Assembly (NCBI GenBank): GCA_965215945.1
Contig: CBDCFC010000012.1
Span: 1 to 63,278 of the forward strand
Reading direction: 5' to 3'
Source: JAHEKD01 sp965215945
GTDB taxonomy: Bacteria; Pseudomonadota; Gammaproteobacteria; Arenicellales; JAHEKD01
Length of the DNA stretch: 63,278 bases
Position 1 is the first letter of the stretch, and each line of letters opens with the position of its first letter. The position numbers and the translations under genes are program-made. Of the stretch, positions 9,103 to 19,263 are shown in pieces. The notes under the pieces were generated by a model, which did not search any database, had not been told where the DNA came from, and worked only from the letters and a program-made list of their open reading frames with translations.

Positions 9103-10215
9103 TTAATTGAATATTGGAACAGCGTGTGAGTCATAATCTATCAAGTTTAAATTTATATTGTATTCTGGGTAGTTGCTAAAATTGAGGGTTGCGCTAACAG
9201 CAGCATGATCCGATAAATAATAGTTCATCCCCCACCCCCACCACATCCCCCGCCACCCTATATAGGCTGTTGATCCAACAACACTTTTACTTAGGATATT
9301 TACAGCTTTCGAGGTAAAAATATAATCAAGTTTCGCATTGTTATTGTTCGAATAAATATTTGTGCAGTTATTAGGTCTACAGTCACCCGTTCCATAAGCG
9401 GCTTTTAGTTTGTTCATATCACTAGGGTAGTTCATTTCCAAACGGAAACTTCCACTATCATCATCGCATCTAAAATCAACCGTATAATGCTGAGAATCTG
9501 TTATATATCGGAGAACATCTTGATCTTTAGGTTTGTACCACTTCAGATTCATGTCACCCAATAATATGACGGGAAGGTTTTCTGAATTAAGGTTGTAAAT
9601 TTTGTTGACAATGAGATTAATTGATTTAGCTCGAGAAAAACTTGATTTACATTCTCTCCATGCTGGCATATGGGTGTTAAATACATAAAAGGCTTTTTTA
9701 GTTTGATAATGATAAAACTTTCCCCATGTAACAATACTACCTCTTTTGGTGACTGCAAATGTTCGAGATGGTGTATCTGGAGTATCTGATAACCAGAAAA
9801 AACCTCGTTTGAGTACTCTAAAATCTGCTCGCTTGTAGAAGATTGAATGTAATCCTTTGGCCTGCCAAGGTATAACTCCTGGGGCCTCCTGATAGTTGTT
9901 TGGAAAATCTTCATAGCTGATTTCCGAGTAATTCTCAATCATGCTTTCCTTAAGATATTGAACTTGATGCTGAATATCTTCTTGAAGAGCGAATATATCG
10001 GCGTTTTGGTTTCTTAAAAAGTCTCGAATATGACTTTTCCTATTCGGCCATAATTCAATGCCGCAATTTACCTGAATATCGCATAAATGATGTGGTGTAC
10101 CGTTTATAGTTTCTTCATGCAAGATGTTATAAGTGAGGAATTTAATATTAGCAGTTGCCGAAAACGAACTGAAAAATATCGTCATTAAACTCAATAGTTT
10201 TATTATCAAATTCAT
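9103..10215 (-). CDS. Secreted endonuclease/exonuclease/phosphatase-family protein
   Basis: 370 residues with a signal peptide (first about 22 residues, ending FSATANIK). The EEP fold motifs are in order: TYNILHE (Asn, metal site), FALQEDI (Glu), FNTHMPAW (His), LLGDMNLKW (Asp-x-Asn), LDYIFTS and YLSDHAAVSATL (Asp-His pair). This fold covers DNase I-like nucleases, sphingomyelinases and phosphoinositide phosphatases; WWGWGMNYYLSDH near the end recalls membrane-interacting aromatic patches of bacterial sphingomyelinases. Secretion and position beside a large SpvB-RHS protein suggest a secreted hydrolase acting on outside lipids or nucleic acid. Which substrate it uses cannot be told from sequence. 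Confidence 0.8.
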   Translation of the reverse strand: MNLIIKLLSLMTIFFSSFSATANIKFLTYNILHEETINGTPHHLCDIQVNCGIELWPNRKSHIRDFLRNQNADIFALQEDIQHQVQYLKESMIENYSEISYEDFPNNYQEAPGVIPWQAKGLHSIFYKRADFRVLKRGFFWLSDTPDTPSRTFAVTKRGSIVTWGKFYHYQTKKAFYVFNTHMPAWRECKSSFSRAKSINLIVNKIYNLNSENLPVILLGDMNLKWYKPKDQDVLRYITDSQHYTVDFRCDDDSGSFRLEMNYPSDMNKLKAAYGTGDCRPNNCTNIYSNNNNAKLDYIFTSKAVNILSKSVVGSTAYIGWRGMWWGWGMNYYLSDHAAVSATLNFSNYPEYNINLNLIDYDSHAVPIFN

Positions 10216-10615
10216 ATGAATAATAAAACTGGTAAGAGTGAGCTACTGGATGAACCTACCACCATAAATTGGAAAAAATCAGCCGCTGCGAGTAGATTGT
10301 ATAGCTTTTGAGTTTTCATTAGATAGTCTCTTTTGCATTTGCTGAGACCATCATATATTTTGTTGAAAGAATATTCTGTAACGTAATACGCGAAAATTTT
10401 GTAATAAATTCACGTTTTTAATTGTACGCCCTTAACTTAGCGCTTATATTAATTCGAGTTTGATCCCAATTCTTCCATAAATGATTAAGTGACGGTTGCT
10501 TTGTAAGCTCGGTTCGGTTTATCAGCGTTCTTGAAGTTTGTGCTTCGTGAAGGAATGGGAGCAGGAGATAAAAGTGCGGCTATAGGCAGCTATAGGTGAT
10601 CGGCTATAGCTCTCG
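10216..10615. other. Gap with GCTATAG direct repeats
   Basis: 400 bp without a gene. Near its right end three direct copies of GCTATAG lie at 10579-10585, 10589-10595 and 10603-10609, just ahead of two partition-like small ORFs. They may be an operator or centromere-like site. The rest is AT-rich and shows nothing else. Confidence 0.4.
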
Positions 10616-10738
10616 ATGGAATATAATCCGATCAACCACAACAAGACGAAATTCGAACCTATCAAGGCAGCGGATGAATTATATGCACTCCGGAAATTTG
10701 CCAAGAAACAATTAAAATTAACAAAATCTCATGAATAA
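10616..10738 (+). pseudogene. 40-codon ORF, possible 3' remnant of a partition gene
   Basis: ATG 10616 to TAA 10738, 40 residues, basic and helical, ending FAKKQLKLTKSHE. Its stop overlaps the start of the next ORF (atGAATAA arrangement), the spacing typical of co-translated partition gene pairs. It could be the tail of a lost ParA-type gene or a small peptide gene in its own right. No family is recognised and there is no in-frame upstream extension beyond TAG at 10607. Confidence 0.3.
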
Positions 10739-11021
10739 AGCGGATGCAATTAAAGAAGCTATTGAACTGGCTAAAAAAACAAAACTGACAAATACTGAAC
10801 AAACACAAGACTCCGAGAATCACTCTCAAGTAGATGAGAAAGTAGAACCCGTATCTCAGCCGGAAACAACAAAAAATTTGTCCAGGGATTGACGTATTTC
10901 CACGACAATTCGGCCCCTTGCTGATGCCTGGAAACAATTAAAAGTGATGGCTATTATTGAGGATAGAACCAACAAGTCTCTAATTGATGAAGCGATTAAT
11001 AACTTATTCATAAAATACTGA
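10731..11021 (+). pseudogene. Ribbon-helix-helix (ParG/CopG-like) protein with in-frame TGA
   Basis: ATG 10731 opens 53 codons (NKADAIKEAIELAKKTK..., an acidic flexible N-terminus), then TGA at 10890-10892. The same frame continues RISTTIRPLADAWKQLKVM and KSLIDEAINNLFIKY to TGA 11019-11021. The second part has the beta-helix-helix pattern of ribbon-helix-helix DNA-binding proteins, and a disordered N-terminus before such a domain is typical of ParG-type partition proteins. The in-frame stop makes this a nonsense-mutated gene, or two ORFs. A weak hairpin (AAGCTG/CAGCTT, 11053-11071) follows. Confidence 0.45.
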
Positions 11022-11198
11022 AGACCACCTATTGCATCTATCAGGGAAAAATAAGCTGCTTAGAACAGCTTTATTGTATAAAAAAATCTGAGATCAGGAG
11101 ATAGATGACAAATAATTCAAAATTTAACTTTACAGTTTATTAAGAAAATTTAATAATTCTTTCCATATTTAAAGCTAAACACAACAAGAGAGTTAGAT

Positions 11199-14100
11199 AT
11201 GGGTAGGATTATTCGCTTTTTACTAACATCATTTATTTCCACAACAATCCTTTATAGCGGGTTAGTTAGCGCAGAATATCCTGGAGTTACACCGGGTAGT
11301 TTTGCAGTGGACGATTCTGGAGCAGCTAATTACGCATTGCCAGTATCAGTACCGGCTGGCGTGGCTGGAATGAGCCCAGAACTGGCAGTGAGCTACAATA
11401 GCCAGAGCGGTAACGGTCTCATGGGGGTGGGGTTTGGTTTAGCTGGGTTTTCATCAAGCATTCACCGCTGCGGTTCGTCACATGTCGTAGATGGGAAGGC
11501 CACAGGAGTGAAATACGATGATACAGATATGATCTGTATGAACGGACAGCGTTTGATTCGAATTAGCGGTACACACTGGCGCAACGGTACAGTGTATCGC
11601 TCAGAGATAGATTCATTCGACAAAGTGGTGTATCGAACAGGCACGACAAGCTCAGGTGCGGCGACTGATTATTTCGAAGTGTATACACGTGATGGAGAGA
11701 AGCACATATACAACTGGCGAGTTGTGGTGTCTTCGACAGGGCTTGCCACTCGTCGTAATGTAAGTAGTTGGTTAAAACATGTCGAGGAGGATCGTTCCGG
11801 AAATCGAATTTATTATCGGTATAAACATGTAGACGGTGAACGTTATTTACCTGAGGAAATAGTATGGGGGGCGAAGAATTTTAACGGTAATCGAAAGGTT
11901 GTCTTCGAATATACTTCAAATCGACCAGACAAGCGTTTTTCTTATTTACGAGGAATCAAATCTGAAAGCAAACATCGTCTGAGTAAAATCAAGACTTATG
12001 TCGAGAATAGTCTGGTGAAAGAATATCGATTCACCTATCAAAAATCTCCCGTGAGTGGGCTATCACGGCTACGTTATGCCCAGCAATGTGGTTCAGATGG
12101 AGGCTGTTTGCCCCGTCATGAATTCGCCTGGAAAGATACAGCAAAGGGATTCAGTGGCAATACTGCCTATAAGCTCCCTGTTCGTATCTATGATTACCAG
12201 GATCAATTTGAAATTGCTTCGCAATCCGGTGATTTCATTGATGTGAATAATGATGGATTGGTCGATTATGTAGTGTCGTATAAAGACTATACGACCAAAA
12301 TAGCCAAACATGCCATTTACAAAAACACCGGGTCGGGTTGGCAATTAATCGGCCAAAAACCACCCACTTCGTTTGTGATGCGTGATTTCACACTACGTAA
12401 ACGAAACATTCAGCGCGGGACCTATGCCGATGTTAACGGAGATGGTTATCCAGATATTATTCGTTCCTATTCGGTGTTGTGGTATGGCGGTAGTCTTGAA
12501 TGGAAAAGAGAAGTATGGATTAACAATCAAAACTGGACGTGGTCAAAATCGTCAACCTTTGTACCACCGACGTATATGTGGAGTTATTCCGCGTGGTGGG
12601 GGTCAAATCGCAATACCAGTATTAATACGGATCAATTTGCATTTCGTGATCCGTTCAACTACGCACAGATGACCAAGGCTCACTTGGCGGATATCAACGG
12701 CGATGGCTTGGTCGACTGGGTGGTATCGTATAACAACTTTGAATTAACCAACCGCCGTGGTGTTTGGCTCAACAATGGTAACCGTTGGGTGCGTGCAACG
12801 AATTATGACCCTCCCGCAGCGGCGGTATTTGATGATTATTGGGAATATAACGCCAAAGCGACGATGTCGGTGAAGCCTACTCAGTTAGAGGATGTTAACG
12901 GTGATGGATTGCCGGATCTAGTCAGATCTATTCGCTACAAGCGTGGCGCACCCGGTGTTACGCAGCTTGATCTTCGTGATACTTGGCTGAACACAGGGTC
13001 AGGTTGGAAGCATACGCCAGATTATAAGTTGCCTGATTATGTTCGAGATTACACTCGAGTTAAAGTGGATCACGGTGGAGGAAGAGATTTTACGCCGCAA
13101 ACCAGAGGCGTCTTTGTTGATGTCAATGGGGATGGTTTGGTCGATTGGGTGCGTTCGTATAAAGACGGCATCAATAATACGATTTATAAATACACCTGGC
13201 TAAATAACGGTAAAGGCTGGACAGCCAATAGAAATTATGATCTTCGTGGTGCGGTGATGAATGACTATTCATCAAGCACCGGAAATCACAAAGGCCATCC
13301 ATCAGGAACATTTTTTGATATTAATCGTGACGGTCTGGTGGATTGGATTACGGCTTACAAAAATAAAGCTGGCACAACAGTACGCAATACGTATTTGAAT
13401 ACAGGTTCTGGTTGGGGTTCAGCCAATGCAGATTACAAGTTCCCAAATATATTGATCGATAATAAGTTGGGTTGGGAGCGTTCTTCAGTACGATATGGTG
13501 GGATCATGGATTTGAATGGGGATGGTGCTGTGGATTATTTAATGTCTGCAGACAATATTTTTGGTAATCCAGTCATTGCGACATATTTAGGCAAAGCCAA
13601 GCCTGCAGATCTATTGCATACGATTACCAACAGCATAGATGCAGTGACAACAATCGCCTATAAGACGATGATGGATAATTCGGTCTATTTCGTTGGCTCA
13701 GGCCCATTTACGTACCGTAATCAAAAAGTCCAGGGTCCAACGCCTATCGTTTCAGATACCTGGCGGAGTAATGGCATTGGCGGTAACTCAAGACTGCAGT
13801 ACTTTTATTACTATGCACGTAATGACGGTAAGCGTGGTTACCAGGGATTTGCGCAACGCCGAGTGTGGGATCCGGTTCGGAAGATGTTATCAATTAAGGA
13901 TTTATACCAAGAATTTCCTGCCACGGGCATGACCAAACGTGAATTAGTTTATAAGACCGATGCAGTAACCGCTAGCGGAGGACTCAGTGGTAATTCCCAA
14001 CTACTTAGTCAAAGTCTGAATTTTATTAAACGTAAGAGCACATTCACGGAACAGGGCTCAGTGGCAGGTATAGATCGCATTACCCATCCTAGCGGTAAAA

Positions 14101-16218
14101 AGACCTATGCACCTCGCATTCGCCGTGCACGAAAACTGGACTATGAGTTGGGACAAACAGCCGCAATTAGGTCAATCTGGACAGAAAAGAATTATGATAC
14201 TTATCTAAATCCAACCACTATTCGTACAGTGACAGTGCCGGGTGCAGGGCCTGCTTACGAAAATATAAATCATGCCAATCATCATTATAAGATTACCCAT
14301 ACCACATTTAAAAATGATCAGGCAAACTGGCTGATTGGTTTGCCCGAAGAAGTTACAGTCACACGGCATGCACCAGGGAAGACTAATCATGTCAGCTTGA
14401 AGCGAACACAGTTTAATAGTCGGGGTTTACCAGAAATAGTCACAGTTGAACCGGATACAAATTTTGAATTGACAACCACATATGGTTACGATGGATTCGG
14501 GAATAAAACCAGCAAACTAGTTCAAGGTCAAGGCTTCGATGCTCGATTGAGCACCACCAGATATGACGCTAAAGGGGTACATTTAATCGAAACGAAAAAT
14601 GCGGAGCAACACATCACTAGCTATACCCATGATAATCAGTGTGATGGTATTGCGACCAAAACGGATGCTAACAATTTAACTACTACGACCAGTTACGACC
14701 AATTTTGTCGTGTGACCCGAGTTGATTATCCGGATACAACCTGGAAAACAACCGGTTATGGATTCACACCCTTGAGAATTATCAATCGAGCCAAGGGTCA
14801 ACCCGATGTCACCACGTACTTTGATATCTTAGGCCGGGAAATCAAAAAAGAGAAAGAAGGCTTTGATGGTCGCTTGGTCATCACTGAGAAGAAATACAAC
14901 TGGAAAAGATTGCTTGTTGAAGAGTCCTTGCCCTATTATCTGGGTGACACCGTTTACTGGACTAAATACTTCTATGATGCTATCAATCGCCTATATTTAA
15001 CACGGAAACCGGATAATTCAGATACGCGCAAAACGTATAATGGGTTAACCATCACCACCACTAATGCGCTTAGTCAAACGCATACCGAGATTAAAAATGT
15101 TATTGGTCAATTGGTAACCGTAATTGATGCTGACGGTAACCAATTGCAGTATAGCTACAACGCACTCGGAAAACTGACCTCCACAACCGACCCAGAAGGT
15201 AATCAGGTCAAAGCGGGTTATGACCAGATGGGCCGTAAAATCTACAATGATGATCCGGATATGGGTTATTGGGAATACGATTATGATGCGTTAGGAAATC
15301 TGATTTGGCAAAAGGATGCCAAAGATCAAGTTATTACCATCAAGTATGACAAACTCAACCGGAGAATCGAGCGAACTACCGCCGAAGGCACCAGCACTTG
15401 GGACTATGACGAAGCGGCAAATGGGGTTGGCAGACTAAATCAAACTGATGGACCAAATGGCTATCAGCGCCGTCATACCTATGATGACAAAAGCCGTCTT
15501 AGATATACCTATGAGAAAATTGATGGTCTACAAATGACCAGATTGCAATCCTATAACTCAAACGGCAAAATTCATGAAGTCCGTTATCCGGGCCGAATGA
15601 CGATTGGAATTCCGGGATATGCAGATCGATTGATCTACAACTACAACACCCACGGATACCTATACAAAATCCATAAATATGACAACAATGGAGGCAATCC
15701 AATACGCGAGGACTTGTGGGTCGTTGACAGTAAAGATGCGCATAATAATGTGACTTCAGAAAACTTTGGCAATGGTGTCACTACAACCAAACAATATCAT
15801 CCAACAAAGGGGTTTTTGTGGTATCAGGATAGTTATCTGAACAATTCAACAATCATACAGGATCTCAATTATTGGCATGACGAAATTGGGAATATGGTGG
15901 GTCGCCGTGATGATGTGCGCGGAACCAATGAAAACTTCTACTATGATGATTTAAATCGGTTAACGGAGAATAGGGCTACTGTTCCCGATCCATTTGGTGG
16001 AACCGGAACAATAACCGTGAGTGTTAATTATGACTATGATGAGTTAGGAAACCTTATCTACCGTTCAGATGTCGGTCAAATGAACTATGGTGAGAATGGA
16101 TTTGGTCCTCATGCTGTCACATCTGTCGATAATATTGATAATCATCCAGAACCTACTCAAACGCGTAATCCGTATGGGGATTATGAATACGATGCCAACG
16201 GTAATCTGACTGTTAGTG
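11199..16218 (+). pseudogene. SpvB-RHS giant secreted protein, 5' part (disrupted by IS element)
   Basis: Residues 1-1673 of a protein that would be about 2138 residues without the insertion. It has a signal peptide (ends LVSAEYPG), an SpvB/Tc-toxin B N-terminal domain (about 30-330; LPVSVPAGVAGMSPELAVSY, SGNGLMGVGF), and seven FG-GAP/VCBS-type D-x-N-x-D-G repeats (about 346-780). A Tc-toxin middle-like segment follows (DLLHTITNSIDAVTTI, about 803), then many YD/RHS repeats (about 1090-1670, e.g. YDYDELGNLIY). Such proteins build a hollow shell around a C-terminal cargo. As it stands the frame runs past the junction to TGA 16236-16238 within the element, leaving a cargo-less fragment. The start ATG 11199 follows a weak purine site. 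Confidence 0.88.
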
Positions 16219-16758
16219 TCTCTTTCGGGGAAGGTTGAAACCCCTCGCCTTTAGGCGAAGCAAAGATTCGTGTAACATGAGCGGATGCGACATTATCGCT
16301 ACGGTGCGCACACGAAATTTGATTTAAAAGTACATCTGGTCTGGATTCCGAAATATCGAAAGCGGGTATTAACCGGTGAAGTGGCCGTTCGTGTGCGCGA
16401 TATTATTCGCCAGATTGCATTTGAACATGAATTACAAATCATCAGTGGCAAGGTCGCATCCGACCATGTTCACGTGTTTTTATCCTATCGATCTACCCAG
16501 AAGGTCAGTCAAATAGTGCAATGGTTGAAGGGAACAAGTTCGAGAGTATTGCTGCAGGAATTCACGCACTTACGCAGACAATTCTGGGGTAAGCATTTTT
16601 GGGCTAGAGGCTATTTGGCCGTAAGTTCAGGAAATTTAACGGATGAAATGATACAAGAGTATATAGATGGTCAGGAAGGTGAACAGATCGCCGATGACAG
16701 TCGATTTCCAATCGACAATACTTAAACCCCTCGACTTACAGTCGAGGGTCGTTTAGTG
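16219..16758 (+). mobile_element. IS200/IS605-type insertion element, 540 bp
   Basis: Both boundaries are fixed by reading frame. TTAGTG occurs at 16213-16218 just before the element and again at 16753-16758 as its last bases; removing 16219-16758 joins ACTGTTAGTG to GTTTGACCACGG and restores TVSGLTTVGW in frame. There are no terminal inverted repeats and no target duplication, as expected for HUH Y1 transposition. Subterminal hairpins lie at 16245-16258 (TCGCCT/AGGCGA) and 16728-16748 (CCCTCGAC/GTCGAGGG, loop TTACA), both preceded by AAACCCCTCG. It carries only tnpA, no tnpB. Confidence 0.9.
16285..16725 (+). CDS. tnpA: IS200-family Y1 transposase TnpA
   Basis: 146 residues from ATG 16285, normal TnpA size. 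The HUH metal site is in SDHVHVFLS (about residue 70), the catalytic tyrosine is in EMIQEYIDGQ (about 130), and the family signatures LVWIPKYRKRVLTGEVA, VQWLKGTSS, FWGKHFWARGYL are present. It works as a dimer on single-stranded DNA, cutting beside subterminal hairpins and moving without duplication of target. All key residues are intact, so the element may still be active. TAA at 16723-16725 is followed directly by the right-end hairpin. Confidence 0.92.
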   Translation: MRHYRYGAHTKFDLKVHLVWIPKYRKRVLTGEVAVRVRDIIRQIAFEHELQIISGKVASDHVHVFLSYRSTQKVSQIVQWLKGTSSRVLLQEFTHLRRQFWGKHFWARGYLAVSSGNLTDEMIQEYIDGQEGEQIADDSRFPIDNT

Positions 16759-18155
16759 GTTTGACCACGGTAGGTTGGACGTCCTTTAATAAACCGCAGC
16801 AAATGGTGAGTAATATCAACGGGTCATTCAGAGGTTTGAGCTTTACTTATGGCTCTGAATTCCAGCGCATCACTAAAACCACCATGAATGGCGGAAAGCA
16901 TGTTCGTTTTTATCATGATGGCAAAATGGAGCATATTACAGATGAGGGTAAAACCTACTGGAAATACTATATTCCGGTGGGTAAAGCCACGCTTGAAATT
17001 AAATACAAGCAAACTGGCCCAATTGCTGCGGGTAACTTTACCGAAGTTGAAAAACAGTATTTACTCAAAGATCACTTAGGTTCAACCGATGTCATTGTTG
17101 ACAATGACGGCAATATTGTCGAACGTCTGAGCTTTAATACCTGGGGTAAACGCCGCAATTGGACTTGGAATGAATTTGATGAGGAAATCACCAGTTCATC
17201 CAACATCGGCTTTACCGGTCACAAGATGGATGATGAAGTCGGGCTGGTGAACATGAATGCCCGGATTTACGATCCGGTGATCGGACGGTTCTTAAGTCCG
17301 GATTCAAAAATACCGAACACTAAGAACCTGCAATCGTATAACCGCTATTCGTATGTCAGAAATAATCCGCTTTCGTTTACGGATCCGACAGGACACATGC
17401 GTAAGCCGGCATTAAAACTAATGAAGTTTTCGTTTAAAGCGGCGAAAATTGCAACAGTGTCGACTAAAAGTTTTAAAGTGAATTTAAACAAAAATCATAA
17501 CAGTTCAACTCTGAAAACAACCCGGATAGTGACTGACCCGGGATTAAAGCGGAATATCAGTAGGCAAATTGGGGCAGCTACGGTGGTGGTTAAGTTTTAT
17601 CAGGTAGCAGGTGGAGGTCTTTATAAAGCAGTGGGTGGAGGTGATCCAGGAGCAGCCGGTCCAGCGGGTAATGATGGAGGCCCCCCTGGTAGTGATGGAG
17701 GTGGAGCAGGTGGTGTGTCTGGTTGTGGTTGTGGTGCGGATGGTGCAGTGGGTCCTGTTGGTGCTGGAATAGGCCCCTCAGGTCTAGCAGGGGCATCAGG
17801 TGGAGTATCTGTAGGAGACGGAACAAGTAATGATCCGACTTCAGATGGATTCGGTATTGGCGGTAATAATCCCAATGGGATTGGCAATATTGGTGATAAC
17901 TCTATTGCTCAAGGTGCTCCTGATGGCCCATTTGGAACTGAAAATTCTGACACCGCAGTAACAGGTACAGATGATGATGGAGAGGGAAAGAAAGGTTTTG
18001 ATGGCCCGGATAATAAAGGAGACGATGGCGGGTCCGAATCATCACAAGGTGACTCGTCAGCCCCAGCTGGAAATCCTGGACCGATTGGCAGACAATTAAT
18101 TGTGAAGAGATTTTCAACAAATATTATCAGATACACTCTAATATTTGGAAATTGA
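16759..18155 (+). pseudogene. SpvB-RHS giant secreted protein, 3' part with RHS core and collagen-like tail
   Basis: This continues the interrupted gene in the same frame after the element (first residues LTTVGWTSFNKPQQM). It holds the last YD repeats and the RHS-associated core (KDHLGSTDVIVDNDGNIVE, GFTGHKMDDEVGLVNMNARI, YDPVIGRFLSPD, YVRNNPLSFTDPTGH, ending about 17397). The variable C-terminus of about 250 residues then begins: a Lys-rich segment followed by a Gly/Asp/Pro-rich tail with collagen-like G-x-y stretches (GGDPGAAGPAGNDGGPPG) and a GCGCG motif. I recognise no toxin domain in the tail. TTG 16761 could start a separate short product, but there is no good ribosome site, so it is probably not expressed on its own. 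Confidence 0.85.
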
Positions 18156-18186
18156 GGACAGGAAAAATTCGATTAAGTTTTTAATA

Positions 18187-19245
18187 ATGCGATATAGATC
18201 ATTAATACTGGTTTCATTATCAGTAATTTTACTTTCATCTTGTTCTACAAGCTCGAAAGAGATGGCAGAGGTTAACTCTCCAGCAAATGCGTGTGATAAA
18301 CGTATCAAGCCCGATATTGAAAATTCGAGAGGTCGTTACTATGGTAAGACTAAAAAAGCTGGGGGTTTAACTCTTCCAGATGGGAAAGGATATTTTTGTT
18401 TCAATAATGGTGCTTTATATATAGGTAATTTAGAAAACGAAATAATGCAAGGCCATGGCGCCGTTTATTTCGGTGAGCATGGCAAATTTGCAGGTGATAA
18501 ATACATTGGTGAAATTTCAAATGACAAAAGACATGGTAAAGGAACCTACTACTTTGCTGACACTGGTGCAATTTATACCGGCGAATGGGCCAATGACGAA
18601 CGTACTGGCAAGGGAACATTGTTTGATGCAGATAATTATTTTTATAACGGTGATTGGACCAATAGTAAGAAAAATGGAAAAGGAATATATTTTTCGTTCA
18701 TTTATGGACATCGATATGAAGGAGAATTCGTCGATAATTTATTTGATGGTAAAGGAAAAATATTTTATGCGAATAAAAATCGCTATGAAGGTGACTTCGT
18801 TAAGGGTTTCAGAACCGGTCATGGATCTTTTTATTGGGCCAATGGTGACCACTATGAAGGAGAATGGCTTGAAGATGGGAAAACAGGTAAAGGCATTTTC
18901 TATTATTCAAATGGTGATCGTTATGAAGGAGGATTTGCTAGAGATTATAGGACCGGGCCTGGTACTTACTACTGGTCTAACGGAGACCGTTATAAAGGGG
19001 AATGGTTTTTAGACAAAAAAGACGGCATGGGCATTTTCCATTACGCCAATGGAGACCGGTATGAGGGAGAGTTTAAGCGTGACCAGCAAACGGGGCAAGG
19101 TGTTTTCTATTGGACAAATGGCGATAGACATGATGGAAGTTTTGTCAATGGAAAGGCTGAAGGTTTTGGCATATTTTATAAAGCATCAGGTGAGATCGAG
19201 AAAGGCACTTGGGAAAATGGCGAATTTGTATCACCTAGTTCTTGA
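18187..19245 (+). CDS. MORN-repeat lipoprotein
   Basis: 352 residues from ATG 18187; TTG 18145 lies upstream in frame but would put 14 residues before the signal. The lipobox LLSSC (Cys 19) marks it as a lipoprotein. After a short linker come about eleven or twelve MORN motifs of about 23 residues (e.g. GDRYEGEFKRDQQTGQGVFY), also visible as a 69-bp DNA periodicity. MORN arrays bind lipids or act as protein-protein spacers. It begins 31 bp after the SpvB-RHS stop and so sits where partners or immunity genes of RHS-type proteins usually lie; that role is inference only. The tail reads GTWENGEFVSPSS. Confidence 0.82.
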   Translation: MRYRSLILVSLSVILLSSCSTSSKEMAEVNSPANACDKRIKPDIENSRGRYYGKTKKAGGLTLPDGKGYFCFNNGALYIGNLENEIMQGHGAVYFGEHGKFAGDKYIGEISNDKRHGKGTYYFADTGAIYTGEWANDERTGKGTLFDADNYFYNGDWTNSKKNGKGIYFSFIYGHRYEGEFVDNLFDGKGKIFYANKNRYEGDFVKGFRTGHGSFYWANGDHYEGEWLEDGKTGKGIFYYSNGDRYEGGFARDYRTGPGTYYWSNGDRYKGEWFLDKKDGMGIFHYANGDRYEGEFKRDQQTGQGVFYWTNGDRHDGSFVNGKAEGFGIFYKASGEIEKGTWENGEFVSPSS

Positions 19246-19263
19246 AATTATAACTAGATAAAT

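Noticed and set aside
10890..10892. TGA as selenocysteine codon
   Set aside because: Ribbon-helix-helix proteins are not selenoproteins and I see no SECIS-like hairpin after it.
16285..16725. Transposase as the RAYT that mobilises the dispersed palindromes
   Set aside because: Its own hairpins (CCCTCGAC, TCGCCT) match neither repeat family, and it lies in a compact element with frame-defined ends.
17590..18136. Long minus-strand frames rich in Pro/His opposite the RHS tail
   Set aside because: They are the complement of the Gly-rich coding strand; no start context and no family resemblance.
11199..18155. Prophage or type VI secretion cluster around the RHS gene
   Set aside because: No phage structural, VgrG, Hcp or PAAR gene is seen; the protein has its own signal peptide.
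18400..19200. 69-bp periodicity as a non-coding repeat
   Set aside because: It is the DNA image of the 23-residue MORN repeats in an intact reading frame.
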